Assembly: GCA_037179515.1 (NCBI GenBank)
Contig: JAXCGZ010016982.1
Span: 234,501 to 298,500 of the forward strand
Direction of reading: 5' to 3'
DNA from: Halocaridina rubra
Taxonomy: Eukaryota > Arthropoda > Malacostraca > Decapoda > Atyidae
Length of the DNA: 64,000 nucleotides
Made by a program: the position numbers and the translations under genes. A model generated the notes under the pieces. It searched no databases. It was not told the DNA's origin and saw only the letters and a list, made by a program, of their open reading frames with translations. Shown here piece by piece: positions 1 through 13,099 of this stretch. Numbering within the stretch: position 1 is the stretch's first letter; each line of letters begins with the position of its first letter.

Positions 1-303
1 TTACTTATAAACAGTGTCAGTGCATTTCGTTAAATTTCTACATATGTACGTAAATATTGATAAACAAATTAGCATTAATACTTACAGTATATACTTTTAT
101 TGTATGCTGTTGTTTTGAATGCCATATGACAATTACTGGTATACATATCCTTACTTTTATATGCATTGAATAATATTCTTGACTTGACGGACTTGCTTTT
201 GAGTACTCATAAATATTCAAAAGTTGTTAGAAATTATTCTATATTAATTTGCGTAAAATTTTATTTTCTTGATGTGATTTTACAACTATTTTGTTTATTT
301 CAG
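1..303 (+). other. MICU1 intron, 3' part
   Basis: This is AT-rich intronic sequence ending in a T-rich tract and the acceptor CAG at 301-303. I see no exon or repeat in it. The upstream MICU1 exons must lie before the window. Confidence 0.7.
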
Positions 304-341
304 GTCTAGGCCTTGATCAGTTCAAGAAATACGATCCAAAG
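304..341 (+). CDS. MICU1: MICU1 coding exon (first in window)
   Basis: MICU1 is the mitochondrial intermembrane-space EF-hand protein that sets the calcium threshold of the uniporter. This 38-nt exon is bounded by ...TTTCAG and GTATGT. It starts with the last two bases of a codon (probably a Gly, GGT) and then reads LGLDQFKKYDPK, which matches the LGLDQ segment preceding the first EF-hand lobe of animal MICU1. It ends exactly between codons, so it joins in phase to the exon at 32964 or to the candidate cassette at 21882. The N-terminal targeting region and the earlier exons are outside the window. Confidence 0.85.
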
Positions 342-1445
342 GTATGTGTCATTCTCTTACGTTTAAGTAGGTCTTTATAGCATTGAGAATAAAAGTAGTA
401 TTTACGGAATGATTGTAGTTTTATCCCACGGAAATTTAGAGTACTGCAGTATGAAGTAGATATTAATAAGAGACAAGATGTTTAATTTTGATTTTTCCCT
501 GAAAAAGTATTGTAAATTAATAATTTACCAAGCAATGGTTGTATCCATTATTATTGAGGGAATAGGAAGATTTTGTTGGTGGATGAGTTTTCTTAATATA
601 AGTGTCAACTTATGTTGTCCTTTCTTTGTGTCATGATTTGTTATTATTATTTATATGACAGTTTTCAGATTGATTAAAAATATTGTAAATCTTGCTTTCG
701 TCAGAGGATTGTCGTTTAGATATTAAGTTGTTTGACTAGATGTGAATTACATGTAAATTCAGATGTCATATCAGCAAGTCAGTAGTATGCCCACTTGGTC
801 CTTGAATTATTCGTGAATTGGAAATTGAAGTTATCAGGTATCCACACATTATTTTAGGACATTTCAAGTTTGCATTGTTTCCTTTACCTATTTGCAAATT
901 GGCTACTATATTTGATATATAGAAAATTAAAATTTCTTAACACAGTTTATGGGTAATTGATATGGATCTTGTAAAGATGAGTCATCCTCAGAATATTTTG
1001 CCAAATTGAATAATCCCATAAATTGCTAGTTAGGTTAGGTTACGTTACGTTACCTCAGAGTAGGTCAGGTGATTTGCCTTGTAAATATAAATAAACCTAG
1101 AGTACCTTGGGCTTACTCTTCTTCACAAGATCCCTTGATTTGTAAAATGATGTCTGTTCACATTTCACTGGCGAGAGAACATACCACTGTGAGCATAAAA
1201 ATCTTTCTTTTATATTGTATTCTATACTTTTTCATGAATCCTAATGTTGGAGATGTACTCTTAATTAAAATGACTATTTTTTGTGTGTTTGGTCCCTGTT
1301 GTATGAATACCAAATGTAGCAAATAGTTGCTAATGTTACTATTTGTATACATACATTGAAGATTAATGTTGAAATTGGCTTCTCTATCTTCAAAAATTTG
1401 CCTTACTTTTTATCTATTGTTCCTTTACATTCTATGGACATTTAG

Positions 1446-1760
1446 ATTTCATGTGATATTGTTGTGAAAGGAAGCAACCTTGTTTTTTAAAATTGCTGCT
1501 ATTTAAGATTTGCCTTTTGGTATTGCTGAATATAGACATTTATCAAAAAGCACTTTCGTTAAGTTCCGAAATCAAAACGTGATAACTTATTATGTTCGTT
1601 TAAATGTCATACGATATAGTTGTAAAAGGGATTAACTTAATTTATTGAAATTACTGATATTTAAGACTTGCATTTTGGCATCAAAAATTTTATTCAGTCT
1701 TCAAAAAGTACTTTATTTTTTGGGATTTAAGTTTGAAAGTTACTTCTACACCTGGCATTA
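1446..1760. repeat. Degenerate two-copy tandem repeat (~157 bp period)
   Basis: Blocks starting near 1451 and 1608 share an order of matching words: CATxxGATATxGTTGT, then TTAAGAxTTGC, then TTTTGG. They are clearly diverged, so this is an old local duplication in the intron. Confidence 0.5.
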
Positions 1761-1998
1761 CTTCTACATACCCTGCTTGACCTCTCCTCTTAATTCATCA
1801 AACTGTTGCTTATGGCAAGAAAAGAAATTTTGGGAAGGAGACATTGCCTGACTTCAGTTCCTTATTCTGTGACAGACGTGAAATACTTACGTGAAAATCT
1901 TTTTTTCTCGCTTCCTTGGATAAAGTTACAAGGACAGTATATGCATTATTTCAGTTTTAAGCACTTGGACATGATAATTTATGTTCCTTATATAGAAG

Positions 1999-2245
1999 CT
2001 CCCCTACTTACGAATAGCCGAGTTACGAACATTCACAGATATGAACAAAAGCCTTCCCATTATTTATCCATGTATTAATGTATGTATTACTATACTGTAC
2101 TGTATTATTACATTATTATTATTGTAGTATTATTTTTTTTTATGTTATGTGTCTTTAGCCTAAGTACTGTGCAGTACTTTTTTTTTTACCTCAACACAAC
2201 TTAGGAACGGACTTCTGGAACCCAACTGGTTCGTAAGTTGGGGAG
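1999..2245. mobile_element. Short MITE with Tigger-like inverted ends
   Basis: The left end CTCCCCTACTTACGAA (1999-2014) is inverted at 2230-2245 with one mismatch. The sub-terminal words also resemble the right end of the Tigger element near 17040-17070 (CCCC, ACTTACG, GTTACGA). At 247 bp with no ORF, it is a nonautonomous derivative. The exact ends are uncertain. Confidence 0.55.
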
Positions 2246-2482
2246 TGTCTGTACTCTTTTGTATGTTTTATTATCTTCTAGGCTTTCATTGCAAAGTTGT
2301 AGTTTTTCATTATGACAGACTGTTTACAATTATCTCTTGAACAGTTAAACTTGAGCACGAAAAAAAAAAATTCGAAAAAATCGTTAAGTATTTGAAAGTG
2401 CCAAAGAAATATATGAAATTGAGTAATATTGAATATTTAACAGGAATAGGAGTTAACATTTGCGGCCTGATTACTTAGCCGC

Positions 2483-2485
<3 letters not shown>

Positions 2486-2523
<38 letters not shown>
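2486..2523 (+). repeat. (CT)n microsatellite, 5' flank of LINE
   Basis: About 19 CT units abut the 5' end of the retrotransposon. The same dinucleotide repeat resumes immediately after its 3' tail at 8345. Confidence 0.95.
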
Positions 2524-2527
<4 letters not shown>

Positions 2528-2759
2528 CCCGCCATCTTTCGGAAGCGGACGACGACTGTGTAATCTCTACAGTTATTGCTGATTTCTGAGGGTTCTACAG
2601 CACAGTTTGATTCCTCACCGTGGCGAGATTCATAGTAAGATACAGACATCATTTTAGTGTCAACAGTGCTTTTTGGGGTCTTTTTGGACTTAGTCTGTAG
2701 TTTCGAGAAAAAAACTATCTGCCAGTGGTAAGACCCCATTCGTTTGGCGGACTCGGATT

Positions 2760-2771
2760 TGCGCATGCGCA
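2760..2771. promoter_or_regulatory. NRF-1/Ewg-type palindrome in LINE 5' UTR
   Basis: TGCGCATGCGCA is a perfect palindrome matching the NRF-1 consensus YGCGCAYGCGCR. NRF-1 is conserved in animals (erect wing in flies). It lies 15 bp upstream of the first ORF1 ATG, in the internal-promoter region expected of a LINE. The function is inferred from the motif alone. Confidence 0.5.
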
Positions 2772-2786
2772 GTACGACGTGGGGTG

Positions 2787-4382
2787 ATGTCATGTTGCTT
2801 CCCCCTCTCGTTGACGTCTCTCCAAGCTAGTGTTGCCACCTCACCGGATATCATGGACTATTCAGGACCATCCTCCTTGGCGGATATCGAGGCCGACACA
2901 GCCCTGTGTGACGAGGATGGCCAGGATATGCGGGATTGGCCTACTCTTCCACCATGTAGACATCAGCAGCCACCAGCTGGGGCTATGTGCTCTCACCCTC
3001 ATCCTCAACTACTGAACTCTGCCTCCTCTAAACGCCCCATAGACGATGGGTCTGATTCCAGCAGTGCCTCAACGTCGCCTGCTGCCAAAACTCACAAGAC
3101 AGACAAGGATGCTGTTCCACATGCAACCTCTGGCAGTCCCCTGCCCTGCCCTCTTCCTCCTGCTGTACCTTTGTTACCTCCTTCAGCTACCTCTTCATCA
3201 CTCCAGTCAGCTGCACTCTCGTCGCTCCCATCTGCTGCCCCAGCCTTTGCTCCTCGGGCAGATTATGTCAAGCTGGGCTTCCAAGAAAATCCCTCCAGTG
3301 AAGTGAAGCTTCGTTGGCTTACTGATGTCACCAAAACTTTTCGTCTCAATTGGGAGCTGGCTGAGGTGAAGATGTCTTCGGTTACATCACGCTTTGTCTA
3401 CATCTCGAGGCGTCGCAAGGACATCATTGACAGGGTCACGAGTGGGGATTTTCTTTCTCTACTTTGCGATATTCAGGACTCAATTGAGCGGCCCCGTAAG
3501 TTCCCAACATACCTCGTTACTCGCTACCCTATTGCACTTGACCCTTCCCTTGCCAAGGAGCTACCAGGAGTGCACACTGCTCGACGGTTCCTTCAGGACG
3601 GGGAGCCCATCAACCGTATTGTCATCACCTGGAGTCCCCCTGAACCACCCCCACCAGTCGTTGAGTTTTCCTTTCTCCCTTGCCTCCCTTCCTGTGAATT
3701 GCGCAGGATGAAGGACAAGCAGCCTTGGTGTTTTAAATGCTGGGGTATTGGCCATATCTCACGCTATTGTTCTGCTCCGGCCAGATGTGCATGGTGTGCT
3801 GCTGCCCATGACACACGCTCCTGCCCGCACCGTATACCTGCCTCATCTGCTGCTGCCGCTGCTTGTGATACTGCTTCTGGATCCACGTCTCAGCCTCCGC
3901 CGGACACTTCACAGTGGAAGTGTGTTCGGTGCAACATGCCTGGGGTCAACGTCTGGCATGGCTGTGCTAGACGGTCTCATGCCACACCACCAGAGCGCGC
4001 TCCACTGCCCCCGCCACCGCCCATCGCCGCACCTTCCTCTCTACGTCCTCCTGACTCTGCTGACATCATTGCTCTCCGTAAGGCTGTTGCTACCCTGGAG
4101 TCCCGCTGTACAGCTCTCACAGCTCGCCTTGATACCATAGGTGCCCGCATTGACAGTATGGTCACCCAGCAAGATACAATGGAAAGGACTCTCGCAAGTT
4201 TGGTCGAGTCTCATCAAGCTGTTGTTGCCACCATCACGACTCTCACTGACAAGTTTAATAAGGTCGCCTCCCACCTTGAGAAGTTGACTGATGTGCAGCC
4301 CAGGTCTTCTTCATCCCATGCTCTGTCTGACAGTGCCCCGCCCACTTCTGCCTTCCGCAAAAATAAGAATAAGATTCGCTAG
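2787..4382 (+). CDS. Retrotransposon ORF1, gag-like nucleic-acid-binding protein
   Basis: This 531-residue protein would package the element RNA. The N-terminal third is rich in Ser, Pro and Ala and looks disordered. A middle domain (about residues 155-300) precedes CCHC knuckles. The first is CFKCWGIGHISRYC (CX2CX4HX4C) near residue 315. The second is CAWCAAAHDTRSC (CX2CX3HX4C). A third, looser cluster begins CVRC and ends HGC. After a Pro-rich stretch, residues about 430-500 have the heptad pattern of a coiled coil, probably for oligomerisation. The ATG at 2787 is the first in frame. The ATG at 2853 has a better Kozak context (A at -3, G at +4) and would remove 22 residues. The last 92 nt overlap ORF2 in another frame. 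Confidence 0.88.
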   Translation: MSCCFPLSLTSLQASVATSPDIMDYSGPSSLADIEADTALCDEDGQDMRDWPTLPPCRHQQPPAGAMCSHPHPQLLNSASSKRPIDDGSDSSSASTSPAAKTHKTDKDAVPHATSGSPLPCPLPPAVPLLPPSATSSSLQSAALSSLPSAAPAFAPRADYVKLGFQENPSSEVKLRWLTDVTKTFRLNWELAEVKMSSVTSRFVYISRRRKDIIDRVTSGDFLSLLCDIQDSIERPRKFPTYLVTRYPIALDPSLAKELPGVHTARRFLQDGEPINRIVITWSPPEPPPPVVEFSFLPCLPSCELRRMKDKQPWCFKCWGIGHISRYCSAPARCAWCAAAHDTRSCPHRIPASSAAAAACDTASGSTSQPPPDTSQWKCVRCNMPGVNVWHGCARRSHATPPERAPLPPPPPIAAPSSLRPPDSADIIALRKAVATLESRCTALTARLDTIGARIDSMVTQQDTMERTLASLVESHQAVVATITTLTDKFNKVASHLEKLTDVQPRSSSSHALSDSAPPTSAFRKNKNKIR

Positions 4383-7300
4383 TCGCATACAATTTCATGC
4401 CATCTCTTGGAATGCCTTTGGAATTAGACACTCTCCTAAACTCACTGCACTTAGAGCCTATGTTTATCGTCATCATCCGCAGGTTATTTTCATACAAGAG
4501 GCTTTTCCTGGTGGTGCACCACCAGGGGAGGAGGCTCCTATGCTCACAGGGTATGTTTCATATGTGCATTATACCAGAAGAGGACTCATTACCTACATTC
4601 ATTCCTCCATACCTCACATGCTCCTTGGTTCTTCTGCACAAGTTGATATGACCTTTCAGCTCTTTGAAATCACTGTCGGGAATGGTACTCTTCGATTGTG
4701 CAATGTCTACTCTGCCCCAGGTGTGATTAATCTACCAGCCCTTCCAATACCTACAGACAGTGGAATGATCTATATGGGGGATTTTAACGCCAGACACCCC
4801 GCCCTTGGTGACTCATCTCTCACTCCCAATCTCGGTGGCAAGCCTCTGCTCGACTACATCCGCCGCTACCGCCTCACCCGCTGGGATACTGGTGGTGCCA
4901 CACACGCTCGTGGGGGTACTGTAGATCACATTCTCACAGCTGGCCTTGTGAAACCTAATGTCTCCTGCTCTTCTATCCCTTCTCTCTTTTCTGACCATGT
5001 TGCCCTTAGCCTGAAATACTCCATACTTCAGACTCCAGCTACCCTCTCCCATCACCGCACTCGCATCTCTATCCCTCCCAAATACTGTCCCACTTATATT
5101 TCCTTTATCTCTCACCTCCTTCCCACTTTTGATCTCCTTTCTCCAGACAGCTTATACAACTCACTGGTGGATTCTACACATGACTTCTACACGCATTATG
5201 TTCTCAGACCACACGTTCCACGTCGCCCTGAGGCCCATTCCTGGACTTTGGATCAGCGTATTGCCCAGGCGGAAAGGACAGCTGTGGATGCTGGACTCTC
5301 CTTTCAAAGACAGCCCACCCCTGACCACCTGCACCAATATCAGTTGGCGAGGGATGATCTAGTTGCCCTGCAGAAGTGTGTGCACACGGAGTATTGGCAG
5401 AAATTTACGGATAGTATTAACCATCAGACTAGCGCTGGGACTATGTGGCATCTTATAAGGAAGGCTGTCAAGAAGAAACCCACCTGTGCTCTACACCACA
5501 GTCCACTTGAGTACGCTCAGGACCTCATTACTACCTGGTCAGCACAGTCACAAACTTGCAACCTTCCCGGGAACGTTCAAGAGGCACTCTCCACCCACCG
5601 CAGTGTTCGTAACCTCCGCCTAATGGGTGCATTACTACAGACGGATGAAGAGGATGACATCCCATTCACAGAGGATGAACTACGACGTGCTCTTGCTAGG
5701 ATTAAGGCTACTGCCCCTGGGGAGGATGGTCTTACATATCAAGTTCTCCGTCTTCTTCAGAAAGTTCCTGGTAACCCCCTACTGCGCCTCTTCAATCTTT
5801 GCTTTTGCTTGGGGCATGTGCCCTCTGCCTGGACCAGAAGCACTATTATTCCTCTACCAAAACCTGGAACCGACAAATTTAGGCCTATCTCCCTCACCTC
5901 CTGCTTCAGCAAAGTGTTTGAACGCATCCTTCTTGCCCGGCTCATGCACCGTCTACAGGATAAACTCTCCCCCAGTCTTTATGGTTTCCTCCCACAACGG
6001 AGCACACATCACTGCCTCGCTGAACTCTACACCCGTCTTTCTCCCACCAGTGTGGTCGCCTTCCTGGACCTCAAATCTGCCTTCGATATAGCCAACAAGG
6101 AAATTATTCTTGACCAGCTGGTGGACTTTGGAGTTCGGGGGAACATACTGAAATGGATACGGGGATATCTCTGCAACAGAACATCAAGCGTCCTTTTTAA
6201 AGGGTCGTATAGCTCCTATGAACGGTTTGAACTGGGTACTCCTCAGGGGGGTGTGCTAAGTCCTTTTCTATTCAGTATCCTTATGCATCGTCTACTCTCC
6301 CTCCTTCCTGTCATCCCCGGTACTACAGTTACCTGCTATGCGGACGACATATGCATCCACACGACCTCAACTCACGACCTTCAGCACATGCTCCATGACT
6401 TTTACGTGTCTGCTACCTCCTGTGGCCTTATTATCTCCCCAGAAAAAAGCAGGATTTTTACTTCACGCAACTGCAGAGCACTGCCCGCATTCGCCATGGG
6501 TGGTAATGTCATCCCTCACTGCACACAGTACACGTATTTAGGTGCACCTGTCCGGATCACCCCAGCTATACCTGCTCGTCAACGAATTCATCCCTTTGTG
6601 AAGAGCCTTCTTGACCGTCTGGAGCCCCGCTTTGCACCTGTCAAGTGGCTTGCCAACAATGCTGCAGGAGTCTCCATCCCAGTGGCGAGGACCCTCTACA
6701 TCCTACTTCTTCGGTCAGTGGTTGACTATCTGTCTCCTGCCTTGTGTCAACTTCCTAAACCAGCTCTCGAGCCACTTGAAAAGTTCCAGAATCGAGTCAT
6801 GAGATTTATCTTGGGATGTTCTCTCTCTACCCGTATTGTGAGTATGCAGTTGGAGCTCAACTTACCCCCTCTTGTGGAGAGGATTTATGCCAATGTGTCC
6901 TATTTTACTGTTAAGTGTCTTCACTACCCCTTTCTTGCTCCGTACTTCTCTGCTGTCATGAGGACGTCCCTTGATCCAGACGCACCCAGGCTCCCACTTC
7001 GAGCAGGAGGTCATAACCTTATCAGGGTGGTGAGTGACATTCTCCGTGGCCTTGACATCGACCTGCCAGTGCAGGCGGCTGTCCCAGATTTACCACCCTG
7101 GCGTGTCCCCCTCCCCGCTGTCACATATACACCGACCTCGAAGGATGTCTATCCCCCCTTGCAGAGACAGTTAGCTCTGGAGACTATCGCTGATGTATCC
7201 ACGTCTGTCCCTGCAGCACACCACGTCTATGTTGATGGTTCTGTGCAAGCAGATGGGAGGGCGGCATGTGCTGTGTTTTCCCCCACCATGGAGCCGCCTG

Positions 7301-8070
7301 TGCCGGCTGATTCATGGATTGGCCGTAGACTACCCACCTCTTCGAGCTCCACCTACTGTGAACTGAATGCCATCTTGGATGCCGTGACTCTCCTTGTTCG
7401 ACGACGAGTGAATGGGGTAATAATTTGTGACTCCCAATCGGCCCTACAAGCCCTATCCTCGCCAAGACCTATCTGTGGCCGTGCTGTGGGAGATATACTA
7501 TGTCGCCTCGCAGTCGCTTGGGATGCTTCTCTTGTTGTGTCATTTGTGTGGACTCCATCCCACATTGGGCTGACTGGCAACGACACAGCGGATCGTCTTG
7601 CCAAGGCGGCCTGTATGCTGGATGGGCATGCTGTGGACGCTGAGCCCTCCCTCCGATGCCTACGTAACATCATCTACTCAGCTGGGTTTGCCATGACGGT
7701 CCAGCGCAGTGACACGGAGAGGGCCAACAGTGTGTCCATACAGCACCATGATCACTTCCTTCACAGTCGCTACAAGTATCGCAGACGCGGGTTAATGGTG
7801 CGGAAAAACAATGTAGTTAGTGCTCGGCTCAGAATGGGGTATCGGCCTTTATGGCAGGTCTCCCAGACTCTAGATATGCCACAGTACACCTCCTGTACAT
7901 TATGCGACCGAACTAATGCTAACACTCTTGACCACTATTGTCTTCAGTGCCCCGCAGTGAGAGATGTTTTACCACGAGGTCAGAACTTAATACAGATCTG
8001 CTCATTTTTACTTAATGATGACAACCTTGATGTTATTCTTGCTCGTTATCCTCACTTTGGTGGCCATTAA
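4291..8070 (+). CDS. Retrotransposon ORF2: endonuclease / reverse transcriptase / RNase H
   Basis: A 1259-residue polyprotein for target-primed reverse transcription. The APE endonuclease (about residues 35-245) shows SWNAFGI, IFIQEAF, GDFNARH, TVDHILT and SDHVAL. The reverse transcriptase (about 470-740) shows FRPISLTSCFSKVFERILL, FLDLKSAFD, GTPQGGVLSPFLFSI and the catalytic YADD at residues 683-686. An RNase H domain (about 977-1105) carries acidic residues D982 (YVDGS), E1024 (CELNA), D1047 (CDSQSAL) and D1101 (NDTADRL). A C-terminal zinc finger starts at C1202 (CTLC...HYCLQC). No stop or frameshift was found, so it could be active. The ATG at 4291 is the first in frame and the ATG at 4318 is an alternative. 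Both lie inside the end of ORF1, so translation needs reinitiation or frameshifting. Confidence 0.93.
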   Translation: MCSPGLLHPMLCLTVPRPLLPSAKIRIRFASRIQFHAISWNAFGIRHSPKLTALRAYVYRHHPQVIFIQEAFPGGAPPGEEAPMLTGYVSYVHYTRRGLITYIHSSIPHMLLGSSAQVDMTFQLFEITVGNGTLRLCNVYSAPGVINLPALPIPTDSGMIYMGDFNARHPALGDSSLTPNLGGKPLLDYIRRYRLTRWDTGGATHARGGTVDHILTAGLVKPNVSCSSIPSLFSDHVALSLKYSILQTPATLSHHRTRISIPPKYCPTYISFISHLLPTFDLLSPDSLYNSLVDSTHDFYTHYVLRPHVPRRPEAHSWTLDQRIAQAERTAVDAGLSFQRQPTPDHLHQYQLARDDLVALQKCVHTEYWQKFTDSINHQTSAGTMWHLIRKAVKKKPTCALHHSPLEYAQDLITTWSAQSQTCNLPGNVQEALSTHRSVRNLRLMGALLQTDEEDDIPFTEDELRRALARIKATAPGEDGLTYQVLRLLQKVPGNPLLRLFNLCFCLGHVPSAWTRSTIIPLPKPGTDKFRPISLTSCFSKVFERILLARLMHRLQDKLSPSLYGFLPQRSTHHCLAELYTRLSPTSVVAFLDLKSAFDIANKEIILDQLVDFGVRGNILKWIRGYLCNRTSSVLFKGSYSSYERFELGTPQGGVLSPFLFSILMHRLLSLLPVIPGTTVTCYADDICIHTTSTHDLQHMLHDFYVSATSCGLIISPEKSRIFTSRNCRALPAFAMGGNVIPHCTQYTYLGAPVRITPAIPARQRIHPFVKSLLDRLEPRFAPVKWLANNAAGVSIPVARTLYILLLRSVVDYLSPALCQLPKPALEPLEKFQNRVMRFILGCSLSTRIVSMQLELNLPPLVERIYANVSYFTVKCLHYPFLAPYFSAVMRTSLDPDAPRLPLRAGGHNLIRVVSDILRGLDIDLPVQAAVPDLPPWRVPLPAVTYTPTSKDVYPPLQRQLALETIADVSTSVPAAHHVYVDGSVQADGRAACAVFSPTMEPPVPADSWIGRRLPTSSSSTYCELNAILDAVTLLVRRRVNGVIICDSQSALQALSSPRPICGRAVGDILCRLAVAWDASLVVSFVWTPSHIGLTGNDTADRLAKAACMLDGHAVDAEPSLRCLRNIIYSAGFAMTVQRSDTERANSVSIQHHDHFLHSRYKYRRRGLMVRKNNVVSARLRMGYRPLWQVSQTLDMPQYTSCTLCDRTNANTLDHYCLQCPAVRDVLPRGQNLIQICSFLLNDDNLDVILARYPHFGGH

Positions 8071-8315
8071 TTATATTGAATTATACATATATTTTCTGTA
8101 TGTTGCTATATAATTCTGTTTGTGCATTCTGCGTTTCTCTGAGCTTTACTTTTGCATATAATGTACTCTGTGCTGCCATTCTGTGAGTTGTGTGTTAGTA
8201 TGCAGCAATGTTTTATCAATATGTACACCTCCCTGTAAACCATGTTCAATTCTTGGTTTTATATCCATTTGAAGCATCATTTGTATGAACTCATGTAATG
8301 TCTGACGCCTTGGCG

Positions 8316-8340
8316 CAATAAATTAATAAAATAAAATAAA

Positions 8341-8344
<4 letters not shown>
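8316..8344 (+). terminator. LINE 3' tail and polyadenylation signal
   Basis: AATAAA at 8317 is followed by repeated TAAAA units running directly into the (TC)n flank. The short repeated tail is typical of I-type elements, which end in simple repeats rather than pure poly(A). Confidence 0.7.

Positions 8345-8387
<43 letters not shown>
8345..8387 (+). repeat. (TC)n microsatellite, 3' flank of LINE
   Basis: About 21 TC units follow the LINE tail and then a T run. Together with 2486-2523 it appears to be one TC array split by the insertion. Confidence 0.95.
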
Positions 8388-8395
<8 letters not shown>

Positions 8396-9304
8396 TCCAA
8401 AGAGAAATATATTTTCAATATTTTTTGATTGGCTTTTAAAAGTTGATTTAACAACCATCCTTGAATTTTTAACTTTTTAATGAACTATTGAGTCGCCTAT
8501 AGTCCAAGGAGTAATTTTTATGCCTTTGAGGCCTTTGAAATAGGTGTAACCTTGAAATCAGGGATGTTTCCCATATGTATGGCAGTTATTGTCAATTATG
8601 GGTTGGGGATGTTTAAGGTTTGGGGAGGAGAGTTGCCATCTTTGTCATTATGAATATCTTTGGTTTAAACCTATGTTTCGTGCTTTCTCCCATTGGCATT
8701 GCTTTACTCTGATTAGATTATAAACTATTACAGTATAGTCACATTTCATCTTTCCTTTTTAGTCCTATATCATCAGTGCATTATTGCACTGTTTCTGGGC
8801 TTTACAGTTTTGAATTCATCCTGTTTGATAAAGAAATAGTAATAATATCTGTACTTGATATAGATCTATACTGTAATTCACATATATTACCATGTTAATT
8901 ACTGATATTGTTTTGGAACCCTTATTTACCATGCAATTCTTGAAGAAATTGCACTGAAATGAGATTGCTAATCCAAATGTATGAAATGTCCTAGTCGTAT
9001 GGAAGTCAGTACGTTCCTTACAGTACTTTTAAATTGCTATTCGTAAAGTGTACTGTATATCTTAAGTTTATATATAAAGCATTCAGTGTTAGCTGGTAAT
9101 GTTTATTTCTTTCTTTCAGTTTTGATCTGTATTATCCATTTGCAGTATTTATGACATAACTTTTTAATACCATAATGGGCAAGCTACCTAAGGCAGAATG
9201 CAATGTCAGTATGGGGTTGGGAAAGACATTTCGCAGTTTATAAATTATTGATATCTTGCGATTGGAGATGCAGAAAGAGAAAGATATCAAAAGAGAAATA
9301 GAAT

Positions 9305-9331
9305 GAGAGAGAGAGAGAGAGAGAGAGAGAG
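9305..9331 (+). repeat. (GA)n microsatellite
   Basis: About 13 GA units in otherwise featureless intron sequence. Confidence 0.9.
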
Positions 9332-10130
9332 TTGCATATTTAGTTCTGAGATTTTTACATTTCTAAATAAAATATGTAGAATTTCTTTATTTGCTTAAAT
9401 ACTTCATCACCTCTTGTCAAAAAAGCTTGAAAATATTCCAGTTCTTCAACAGGGAAATCAGGCTGTATTCCGCTTGTTTCAAATTTATATGTAGGTTTGT
9501 TGGGCTGTAAATATGTGATGTATGGCCCTGAAAACTCCGAGCTCTGTACTTGCTAGTGAAGAGATGTTGACAATTGTATCTGTAACATAATAACTTTTTT
9601 ATGTTTGATTAGACTCTGAAGCCCTTCCACACACAGTACCATACATATAAACTACCAGATGGCCATAACATACCATAGCAACTTGACTAGTGCCAAATTG
9701 GTTGAAAACAAGCCTGCGGAATTAGAAAATGTCTATTGATGAAACCCATCCCTGGCTTATACGCACATCATTTGATGTGGCCCATCCTGTTTGGATTGAT
9801 GAGTCATTTCTTTTATAATTGATCACTCACTTTTAAACTTTTCATCCAGTGCCAAATTGATTCAACATACTTAATGGTTCTAGGCAGTTATTCAAGAGGT
9901 TTGAATACAAGATTCAAGTTTCCATACAAAAATTTATCCGTGAAGCTTAGGTACAGTACTGTAATCTCGAGATGGTTTAATGTATTCATGATGTTGGGAA
10001 TAGGTTCCATGCAAAGTACACATGCACTTTTATATGATGGTGTGAAACATACCTGACTTTCAAATTACATGGGTAGGATTGTGGACCATGTGCCAGCCTA
10101 AGAGGAGGGACTACTGTGTATATATATACA

Positions 10131-10235
<105 letters not shown>

Positions 10236-10715
10236 CCCCTACAAGAAAAAAAAAGATGAACTAGACTCCATATGCACCCCTACAACCGACTTCATAAAGT
10301 CGTTAAGACTGTAACTTCATGTGATTGGTCAACATTTTCACTATTTTAAACATATACAGTACAGTATTTATATATTCTAACTTGATGCACATTCAAAGAA
10401 AAATAAAGAAGAATTGAAGTCCAATACCCCTGTAAGCCCTTTAAAAACAGTTTAGACTCTGTACAAGTGTACACATCATACTATAGACAGTATATATAAT
10501 TCTTCAAGTTTATCTATTTTTACGTTTAGTTTTGTGTTTACTTGGTTATTTTTATGGGTTTGTATTATTTTGTTGCAGACTAATGTTAATTTGTGTAAAC
10601 TGACATTACTCCAAAAATACCGAAAATCCTATGTTCAACTAAAGTAAATGTAAAATAAAGATTGACATAAGGCAAGATTTTCCTTTGATATGAGTTGAAG
10701 ATACAAAAGGCAACG

Positions 10716-13093
<2,378 letters not shown>

Positions 13094-13099
13094 TACACT

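Larger units (their letters stand above)
2524..8344 (+). mobile_element. Full-length I-superfamily-like non-LTR retrotransposon
   Basis: A 5.8-kb element in sense orientation within the MICU1 intron. It has a GC-richer 5' UTR (2524-2786), ORF1 (gag-like), an overlapping ORF2 and a 270-bp 3' UTR. It ends in an A-rich tail of repeated TAAAA units with AATAAA at 8317. Its base composition contrasts sharply with the AT-rich intron. Both ORFs are uninterrupted, which implies recent insertion. The domain order APE endonuclease, RT, RNase H and CCHC finger, with a zinc-knuckle ORF1, is that of the I/Nimb/LOA group of LINEs. I cannot fix the exact clade. Both flanks are (TC)n, so any target duplication is hidden in the repeat. 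Confidence 0.9.

Noticed and set aside
1025..1052. GTTAGGTTAGG-like run as interstitial telomere repeat
   Set aside because: Only two TTAGG units followed by variant GTTAC units; too short to separate from chance in AT-rich DNA.
2437..2793. Minus-strand 118-residue frame over the LINE 5' UTR
   Set aside because: It crosses the (CT)n array (RERERE) and is a shadow of the retrotransposon 5' end.
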